Assembly: GCA_002712125.1 (NCBI GenBank)
Contig: PASL01000017.1
Span: 1-11,587, forward strand
From: Chloroflexota bacterium
GTDB taxonomy: Bacteria > Chloroflexota > Dehalococcoidia > Lucifugimonadales > Lucifugimonadaceae
Reading direction: 5' to 3'
Length of the DNA stretch: 11,587 nt
How positions within the stretch are numbered: position 1 is the first letter of the stretch; each line of letters starts with the position of its first letter. Below, one piece after another: positions 6,864 to 11,587 of this stretch. Below the pieces are notes generated by a model. It was not told where the DNA came from. It did not search any database and was given only the letters and a program-made list of their open reading frames with translations. The position numbers and the translations under genes are program-made.

Positions 6864-7748
6864 ATGATAATTGATGTACACACACACTTGCCTAGTCACC
6901 AGGATATCGTTCCTGAAGATGAAATGGCCTATGAAACAGCAATGAGATCTGGAGAAAAAGTCCAGTTAACTAATTCTATTAATGATTATATTAGAGATAT
7001 GAAAATTGTTGATAAGTCTTTTATTTTTGGTATTGCTCCTCGGCCATGGAAGCCTAATGAAAGAGTTTTAAAAGTATCAGGTTGGCCAAAAAATCTTAAT
7101 CAAAATGATGTAGCTTACCAAACTTCACTAAAAAATCCTGAAAAAATTATTCCATTTATGACTCTTCATCCTTTAGATCCTAATTGGGAAGAAGAATATG
7201 AAAGATGTATTGGAGATTTAAATTGTCAGGGGATAAAACTTGGTCCAAATTATCAAGATTTCGACCCTCTTTCCGAAGAAGCATTTCGACTATTTGCAAG
7301 GTTAGAAAAAGATAGAATTCCTATAATATTTCATCAAGGAACTTCTCCAATGACTGATGCGCCATTAACTTATGCTCATCCATTAACAACTGACAAAATT
7401 GCTATGGCTTTTCCTAAGTTAACTATGGTTTTAGCTCATTTAGGGCATCCTTGGCAGACAGATTGTTTGTCAGTTGTTAGAAAGCATCCTAATGTATGGG
7501 CTGATATGTCAGCACAATTTTACAGACCTTATTCTTTTTGGCAAGGAATGAGACTATTTTATGAATGGGGAGCAATAGATAAAATTTTGTTTGGGTCAGA
7601 TTGGCCTGTAACTAAACCTCAAGATAATATTGATAGTCTATTAAATCTTCCTAAATTTGCTAAAGATCATCATTTACCCACTATACCTGAAGATTCTATT
7701 AATGGAATTATTAATCGTGATTCATGTGAAATATTAATGATTGATTAG
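6864..7748 (+). CDS. Metal-dependent amidohydrolase (Amidohydro_2; ACMSD-like hydrolase or decarboxylase)
   Basis: The 294-residue TIM-barrel enzyme begins IIDVHTHLP, with the metal-binding His6-x-His8 of the amidohydrolase superfamily. Later ligands and active-site residues are Lys125 in GIKLGP, His157 in IIFHQGTS, His192 in LAHLGHPW and Asp246 in ILFGSDWPV. The order HxH, His, His, Asp with the final GSDWP block is typical of the Amidohydro_2 group. That group holds ACMSD-type decarboxylases, 4-oxalomesaconate hydratases and sugar lactonases of the fuconolactonase type. All metal ligands are present, so it should be active. The residues do not tell decarboxylation from lactone or amide hydrolysis. 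It sits between a dehydrogenase and an MFS carrier, consistent with a step in breaking down an imported organic acid or lactone. It is probably cytoplasmic, with no signal peptide. Confidence 0.88.
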   Translation: MIIDVHTHLPSHQDIVPEDEMAYETAMRSGEKVQLTNSINDYIRDMKIVDKSFIFGIAPRPWKPNERVLKVSGWPKNLNQNDVAYQTSLKNPEKIIPFMTLHPLDPNWEEEYERCIGDLNCQGIKLGPNYQDFDPLSEEAFRLFARLEKDRIPIIFHQGTSPMTDAPLTYAHPLTTDKIAMAFPKLTMVLAHLGHPWQTDCLSVVRKHPNVWADMSAQFYRPYSFWQGMRLFYEWGAIDKILFGSDWPVTKPQDNIDSLLNLPKFAKDHHLPTIPEDSINGIINRDSCEILMID

Positions 7749-7754
7749 TGTTTT

Positions 7755-9050
7755 ATGATTAAGAAAAAACTCTCAAATAAAAATTTTTTCTACGGCTGGC
7801 TAATAGTTTTATCATTATTTTTTACAAGTTTTCTTACTATAGGAAGTAGGCAAGGTTTTGGTGTTTTTGTTAAGACTTGGGAAGATGAATGGCAAGTAAC
7901 TACGGCTGCCATTTCATTTGCTGCATCAATGGGTTGGCTGGTGAATGGATTTTCTCAACCTTTGCTTGGCAGGTTAGCTGATTTGTATGGTGCAAGGTTA
8001 GTTATAATAGCATCTTTGATAATGATGTCCACAGCAACAGCACTAATATCGCTGATTAATAGTGTGTTTGGGTTGTTAATTTTATATGGATTTATAACAG
8101 CATTTTTTTCAGGAGGAGTATCTCCCGCAACAGTTGGTGTAATAGTATCAAAATGGTTTGTAAAAAAAAGAGGTACGGCTATGGCTATAGTTATGTCTGG
8201 TGGCTCAATAGGAAGTCTAGTAATTGTACCTTTCTTAAGTTTTTCATTAATAGAATTTGGTTGGAGGTATTCTTGGATGATTCTAGGTGCGTTTTCTCTA
8301 CTTATTGGTGTTCCACTTATGTTGTTATTTGTAAAAAACAAACCTGAAGAATTAAATATGCTACCTGATGGAGAAGTAAAAACTAATAAAAAAACATTAA
8401 ATGAAAAACAAATTATCGGTCCATACTTTTTTTCTAGCTGGATTTCATCTATGAAAACGAAACCAATGTGGGACCTATCTATTTCTTATTTTGTATGTGG
8501 AATAACAACTGGCTCAATTTCTGTTCATTTTATTCGTTGGGCTATAAGTGAAGATATCACTACAGGTACTGCAGCCTTGGCTTTTGGTCTCCTTAGTATT
8601 ATAAATGCCATTGGGGTAATATTTATAGGACTTTTATCAGATAAATTTCAGAGAAAAAACTTATTAGGGATTGTTTATCTAGTAAGAGGTTTAGCGTTTG
8701 CATCTATAATCATTTTACCCGGAAACTATGCTATATGGTCTTTTGCTATTATTGGTGGAGCATCATGGCTAGCAACGGTACCATTAACTGCTTCACTTAC
8801 CTCAGACATTTATGGATTAAAAAATATGGGTACTCTTTTTGGGTTGTCGAGTATGTCTCATCAAATTGGAGGTGCTGGAGCAGTTATATTTTTTGGTTGG
8901 TCTTTTACTAAATGGGGAACTTATGATTATGCATTCTTGCTTGGTGTAATAACTTTAATATTTGCAGGAGTTATTTCACTTTCTCTACCAGAAAAATCTA
9001 AATCAGTTAGATATATTAAGGAAACAAGTTTAAATAATAATGCCTTATAA
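7755..9050 (+). CDS. Major facilitator superfamily transporter (monocarboxylate / oxalate-formate antiporter-like)
   Basis: This is a 431-residue carrier with about twelve membrane spans in two halves joined by a hydrophilic loop (about 196-238). The opening FFYGWLIVLSLFF and RQGFGVFV (32-39) are typical of the MCT/OFA branch of the superfamily. MFS motif A is seen as LGRLADLYGARLV (71-83), with its second-half echo IGLLSDKFQRKNLL (291-304). The stretch MSGGSIGSLVIVP (147-159) matches the glycine-rich motif of span 5. Members of this branch move small mono- or dicarboxylates, which suits import of the substrate for the neighbouring enzymes, although export is equally possible. The gene starts 6 nt after the amidohydrolase stop without a clear Shine-Dalgarno site. 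Its last 11 nt overlap the next small gene in another frame. Confidence 0.92.
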   Translation: MIKKKLSNKNFFYGWLIVLSLFFTSFLTIGSRQGFGVFVKTWEDEWQVTTAAISFAASMGWLVNGFSQPLLGRLADLYGARLVIIASLIMMSTATALISLINSVFGLLILYGFITAFFSGGVSPATVGVIVSKWFVKKRGTAMAIVMSGGSIGSLVIVPFLSFSLIEFGWRYSWMILGAFSLLIGVPLMLLFVKNKPEELNMLPDGEVKTNKKTLNEKQIIGPYFFSSWISSMKTKPMWDLSISYFVCGITTGSISVHFIRWAISEDITTGTAALAFGLLSIINAIGVIFIGLLSDKFQRKNLLGIVYLVRGLAFASIIILPGNYAIWSFAIIGGASWLATVPLTASLTSDIYGLKNMGTLFGLSSMSHQIGGAGAVIFFGWSFTKWGTYDYAFLLGVITLIFAGVISLSLPEKSKSVRYIKETSLNNNAL

Positions 9051-9231
9051 TTATTTACTACATCATTCGGAATCAGTTGATCCTGAATTAATTGAAGCAA
9101 TAATACACAAAATAATAAGTATTACAGGTTTTTCATCTTTTACAATGGTTGTAATATTAGTTATTTTTATGGTCAGTATTCCATTACTTATAATGATATT
9201 TTATTTTACAAACTTTAAAAGGAATAATTAA
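9040..9231 (+). CDS. Small single-span membrane protein, function unknown
   Basis: I do not recognise this 63-residue protein. Residues 1-30 are polar, with an acidic patch ESVDPELIEA (11-20) and a short amphipathic stretch IIHKIISITG. Residues about 35-57 form one strongly hydrophobic span, and the end FTNFKRNN is basic. By the positive-inside rule the C-terminus should be cytoplasmic and the acidic N-terminus outside. It overlaps the end of the MFS gene by 11 nt and shares one base with the ATG of the alcohol dehydrogenase gene (TAATG-type junction), which is the layout of a translationally coupled real gene. It may be a small accessory subunit of the carrier, but that is inference. Without homologues it could still be an accidental frame. 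The hydrophobic segment and both tight junctions argue against that. Confidence 0.6.
   Translation: MPYNYLLHHSESVDPELIEAIIHKIISITGFSSFTMVVILVIFMVSIPLLIMIFYFTNFKRNN
9217..9223 (+). promoter_or_regulatory. Ribosome binding site of the alcohol dehydrogenase gene
   Basis: AAAAGGA lies 7 nt before the ATG at 9231 and within the coding end of the 63-residue protein. It fixes the dehydrogenase start. Confidence 0.65.
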
Positions 9232-10277
9232 TGAATGAAAAACTAATGAAAGCAGCTTTAGATAATGGCGAAGGTAATTATATTGTTCAAGAAATCCCTT
9301 TCCCAAAAAGATTTGAAAGTTCAGCATTAATTAAAGTTGTTCAGTCAGGTATTTGTGGTTCGGATATTCACTTAACAACAGAGAGAAATGAATCTCAAAC
9401 TATTCCTACAGGCCATGAAGTTACTGGCGAAATCATTGAAATAGGTACGAATGATAAAAATTTAGTTCCAGGTGATAGAGTTGCGGTAGAAATGATAGGT
9501 GCAGGAAGAGCTTGTTTAAACTGCTTATATTGTAAAAAAGGGCAAATGAGACACTGTATTAATAGGTGTGAGGATACTGGAGGGGGATTTGGAGAATATG
9601 TAACTAGATTACCATCAGGCCTTTTTAAATTACCTGATTCTTTAGATTGGACAGATGGAGCATTAGTAGAACCTATGGCAGTTAGCGTCCATGCGTTAAG
9701 ATATTCTCAAATGCAAAAAGGAGACATTGTCGGAGTTGTTGGTTCATCAACAATTGGTCTATCATCTATTGGTGTAGCAAAAACTTTTGGAGCAAAGAAA
9801 GTAATTGCTTCAGCTAGGTATCCACATCAAGCAGAAGCAGCATATAAAATGGGTGCGGACTTGGTAGTAAGTTCAAAAAATGGAGAATTTGAAGATGCAT
9901 GCATGGAAGCTTCAGATGGTATTGGAGCTGATATTGTTGTTGAATCCATTGGAGGGCATCAATCTGAAACATTCCATCAATCAATTAGAGCAACTAAGAG
10001 TCAAGGCAAAATGGTTTATCTTGGAGGCATGAAAATTCCTATGGAATTAGACTTAATGGATGCCTCATTAAGAGAGATTAGAATAGAATCCGTAATGTGT
10101 TATTCTGAATCGAATGGAATTCATGATTATGAAATTGCAATAGATTTGCTTGATTCGAATAAATTTCCATATAAAGAAATAGTTACGCATCGATTTAATT
10201 TAGAAAACATTCAAAAAGGTTTTGATATTGCATCTGATAAAAAATCAGGATCAATAAAAGTTCATATCACTATGTAA
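9231..10277 (+). CDS. Zinc-dependent alcohol/polyol dehydrogenase (medium-chain dehydrogenase/reductase)
   Basis: The 348-residue enzyme has the layout of zinc MDR dehydrogenases (threonine or sorbitol dehydrogenase-like). The GroES-like part carries catalytic-zinc residues Cys42 (GICGSDIH), His62-Glu63 (GHE) and Glu147 (VEPMAVS). The structural-zinc cysteines are 95, 98, 101 and 109, in the usual CxxCxxCx7C spacing. The Rossmann part begins at about 165. Its turn reads VVGSSTIGL, so the middle glycine of GxGxxG is Ser173. After the second strand comes SARYP with Arg196 and no acidic residue, which hints at NADP use. These are deviations from the common pattern, but the fold looks whole and the protein is full length. 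It probably oxidises an alcohol or polyol made or imported by the cluster. It ends 9 nt from the 3' end of the convergent tRNA gene. Confidence 0.93.
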   Translation: MNEKLMKAALDNGEGNYIVQEIPFPKRFESSALIKVVQSGICGSDIHLTTERNESQTIPTGHEVTGEIIEIGTNDKNLVPGDRVAVEMIGAGRACLNCLYCKKGQMRHCINRCEDTGGGFGEYVTRLPSGLFKLPDSLDWTDGALVEPMAVSVHALRYSQMQKGDIVGVVGSSTIGLSSIGVAKTFGAKKVIASARYPHQAEAAYKMGADLVVSSKNGEFEDACMEASDGIGADIVVESIGGHQSETFHQSIRATKSQGKMVYLGGMKIPMELDLMDASLREIRIESVMCYSESNGIHDYEIAIDLLDSNKFPYKEIVTHRFNLENIQKGFDIASDKKSGSIKVHITM

Positions 10278-10286
10278 ATTGCTTTT

Positions 10287-10362
10287 TGGTAGGGCCACGG
10301 AGACTCGAACTCCGGTCTCCACCTTGAAAGGGTGGTGTCCTAGGCCGCTGGACGATGGCCCC
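10287..10362 (-). tRNA. tRNA-Glu (anticodon UUC), CCA encoded
   Basis: Read on the minus strand, the gene folds as a full cloverleaf. The acceptor stem is GGGGCCA with TGGCCCT (one G-T pair). The D stem is GTCC/GGAC. The anticodon stem CCACC/GGTGG has loop CTTTCAA, giving anticodon TTC. There is a 4-base variable region, and a T stem CGGAG/CTCCG with loop TTCGAGT. The discriminator A is at 10290 and CCA follows at 10289-10287, so the CCA end is templated. Anticodon UUC reads GAA and GAG, hence glutamate. It is convergent with the alcohol dehydrogenase gene and has its own promoter. Confidence 0.96.
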
Positions 10363-10373
10363 ATAATTACAAT

Positions 10374-10403
10374 ATTATATATTTTACTAAAAAAAATACT
10401 TAA
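10374..10403 (-). promoter_or_regulatory. Promoter of tRNA-Glu
   Basis: On the minus strand a perfect TATAAT (10374-10379) ends 11 nt before the first base of the tRNA, the expected distance for a short 5' leader. TTAAGT (10398-10403) stands 18 bp upstream as a weak -35 box. Confidence 0.5.
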
Positions 10404-10440
10404 TTTTTTATTAACTAAAATGTAATATTTTATAGAAATG

Positions 10441-10458
10441 AAAAAAGTATGCTTTTTT
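10441..10458 (-). terminator. Weak possible terminator after endonuclease III
   Basis: On the minus strand, right at the nth stop codon, AAAAAAG and CTTTTTT can pair around a CATA loop. The 3' arm supplies a T tract. The stem has only one G-C pair, so it would be weak, and the tRNA promoter downstream fits a boundary here. Confidence 0.3.
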
Positions 10459-11111
10459 TATGCTTTATTTGCTATAAAAGGTTTTATTCGTTTGGGAAAG
10501 CAGGTTACACAAATTTCACATTTTCTTCCATCGCACCCTCTTGCGCTGCAAAATGCTCGACCATAAAAAATAATTTGTAGATGTAATTTATTCCACTGAC
10601 TTTTTGGAAATAAATTTTTTAAGTCTTTTTCAGTTTGAGAAACATTTTTTCCCTTAGACAACCCCCATCTTTGAGCTAATCTATGTATGTGCGTGTCAAC
10701 TGGAAAAGCAGGATGACCAAAACCTTGAGACATAACAACACCGGCAGTTTTATGCCCAATACCAGGTAATTTTTCTAATTCACTATAACTTGCTGGCACC
10801 TTCCCGTCATATTTTTCAGTTAGGATTTTTGAAATACTAACTATATTTTTAGATTTTTTAGGACCTAAGCCACATGTTTTAATTAAAGAATATATTGTTT
10901 CTACGGGGATTTTTGACATTTCTTTTGGATTATTTGCCAAAGAAAAAAGTTTAGGTGAAACTTTATTAACTCTTTCATCAGTGCACTGAGCGCTTAGTAA
11001 AACAGCAATTAGTAGTTCAAATTTATTAGAGTGAAATAATGGAATAGGAGTTTGTGGAAAAACTTCATTTAATTTTTTCATGACGTATGCTGCTCGTTCT
11101 TTTTTTAGCAA
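10458..11111 (-). CDS. nth: Endonuclease III (DNA glycosylase/AP lyase)
   Basis: The 217-residue protein matches endonuclease III, which removes oxidised pyrimidines and nicks the abasic site in base excision repair. FELLIAVLLSAQCTDERVN (31-49) is the N-terminal signature. The helix-hairpin-helix LPGIGHKTAGVV carries catalytic Lys121, and FPVDTHIHRL carries catalytic Asp139. The C-terminal Fe-S region is odd: cysteines 188, 193, 198, 201 and 204, in place of the common C-x6-C-x2-C-x5-C. The start is a TTG at 11111. It is preferred to the ATG at 11081 because it matches the E. coli distance to the FELLIAVLLSAQ block, and because AAGGGA (11121-11126) lies 9 nt upstream. The polyprenyl synthase gene ends 20 nt upstream on the same strand, so the two may be cotranscribed. 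Confidence 0.95.
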   Translation of the reverse strand: MLKKERAAYVMKKLNEVFPQTPIPLFHSNKFELLIAVLLSAQCTDERVNKVSPKLFSLANNPKEMSKIPVETIYSLIKTCGLGPKKSKNIVSISKILTEKYDGKVPASYSELEKLPGIGHKTAGVVMSQGFGHPAFPVDTHIHRLAQRWGLSKGKNVSQTEKDLKNLFPKSQWNKLHLQIIFYGRAFCSARGCDGRKCEICVTCFPKRIKPFIANKA

Positions 11112-11120
11112 CTATAATTA

Positions 11121-11126
11121 TCCCTT
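11121..11126 (-). promoter_or_regulatory. Ribosome binding site that supports the TTG start of nth
   Basis: AAGGGA on the minus strand lies 9 nt before TTG at 11111. No comparable site precedes the internal ATG at 11081. Confidence 0.5.
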
Positions 11127-11131
11127 AGAGT

Positions 11132-11587
11132 TTATTTTTTTCTTGATCCAATATACTCAACAATAATTTCTAAAGAATTTTTATACGTGGAGGTTGGTAA
11201 ATTGTTTAGTATATTTTTTGCGCTATCTATTAAGTCTTTTGATTTTTTTTCTGAGTATTCTATGCCTCCAGAATTTCTGACTTTATCAACAAGTTTAGGT
11301 AAAGTAGATATTTGTTTTTCTTGAGGGGAATTCATATATTCATTAATTTCTTTTTTCAAACCATTATTATAAGCATAAATTGCAGGTAGGGTCATTATTC
11401 CCTCTCTTAGATCATTTGTTGAAGGTTTACCAATATCATCTGTCGAATATTTATAATCTAGTAAATCATCAATTATTTGATATGCCATACCTAAAAAATA
11501 ACCAAATTTTTTTAGATTATTAACGTGTTTTTCAGTAGCATTTCCTAATAATGCTCCACTTTCAGTTGCGGTACAAAATAAAGATGC
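11132..11587 (-). CDS. Trans-polyprenyl synthase, C-terminal part, cut by the window end
   Basis: The frame is open to the last base, giving 151 residues of the C-terminal half. An internal ATG at 11488 is not the start. The visible part begins ASLFCTATESGALLGNATEK, the helix after the first Asp-rich motif. It then has FGYFLGMAYQIIDDLLDY and DIGKP, which contain the second Asp-rich motif DDLLD that binds the diphosphate through magnesium. KPSTNDLREGIMTLPAIYA follows, again typical. Enzymes of this family (IspA, IspB, octaprenyl or geranylgeranyl synthases) add isopentenyl diphosphate to an allylic primer to make precursors of quinone tails or membrane isoprenoids. Chain length is set by residues near the first Asp-rich motif, which lies outside the window, so the product cannot be stated. 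The gene ends 20 nt before nth. Confidence 0.92.
   Translation of the reverse strand, partial: ASLFCTATESGALLGNATEKHVNNLKKFGYFLGMAYQIIDDLLDYKYSTDDIGKPSTNDLREGIMTLPAIYAYNNGLKKEINEYMNSPQEKQISTLPKLVDKVRNSGGIEYSEKKSKDLIDSAKNILNNLPTSTYKNSLEIIVEYIGSRKK

Noticed and set aside
7955..8347. Minus-strand 128-codon and plus-strand 64-codon frames within the MFS gene
   Set aside because: Both overlap the well-supported carrier throughout and resemble no protein family.
10391..10409. Perfect inverted repeat AAAAAAT-ACTTA-ATTTTTT as a terminator
   Set aside because: The stem has no G-C pair and overlaps the tRNA promoter region. It is probably low-complexity AT sequence.

Overview
The window is AT-rich bacterial DNA (about 30% G+C by eye) that is densely packed. 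The longest gene-free stretches are about 95, 81 and 64 bases, so no gap of more than 300 bases needs explaining. Some starts have a Shine-Dalgarno site and others have none. The mix of single-copy housekeeping genes (nth, a polyprenyl synthase, tRNA-Glu) with oxidoreductases, an amidohydrolase and an MFS carrier is what I would expect of a streamlined free-living, probably marine, heterotroph. A SAR202-type Chloroflexota is my best guess, but this is a low-confidence inference because no marker gene is present. I saw no phage gene, transposase, CRISPR array or toxin-antitoxin pair.

Layout. Bases 1-1054 (minus): the start of a universal stress protein gene cut by the window edge, preceded by a two-domain rhodanese-type sulfurtransferase. 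Bases 1136-2441 (plus): an alpha/beta hydrolase and a small TPR protein, 1 nt apart. Bases 2443-5019 (minus): a three-gene ABC export unit read ATPase, ABC-2 permease, MerR-type regulator, with gaps of only 3-6 nt. The regulator seems to carry a second, degenerate MerR-like helix-turn-helix. Bases 5084-10277 (plus): a catabolic-looking cluster of aldo/keto reductase, NAD-dependent epimerase/dehydrogenase, metal-dependent amidohydrolase, MFS carrier, an unrecognised 63-residue single-span membrane protein, and a zinc alcohol dehydrogenase. Bases 10287-11587 (minus): tRNA-Glu(UUC), endonuclease III with unusual cysteine spacing, and the C-terminal part of a trans-polyprenyl synthase that runs off the window.

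How the genes may work together. The plus-strand cluster looks like import (MFS) followed by oxidation and hydrolysis or decarboxylation of a small organic acid or sugar-acid-like compound. The substrate cannot be read from sequence. The ABC/MerR unit is divergent from this cluster across 64 nt. In that gap, candidate promoters in the two directions use overlapping -35 boxes, so regulation may be linked. The most interesting items are this shared divergent promoter, the double-HTH regulator inside an exporter operon, the tiny membrane protein coupled between carrier and dehydrogenase, and the variant Fe-S motif of endonuclease III.
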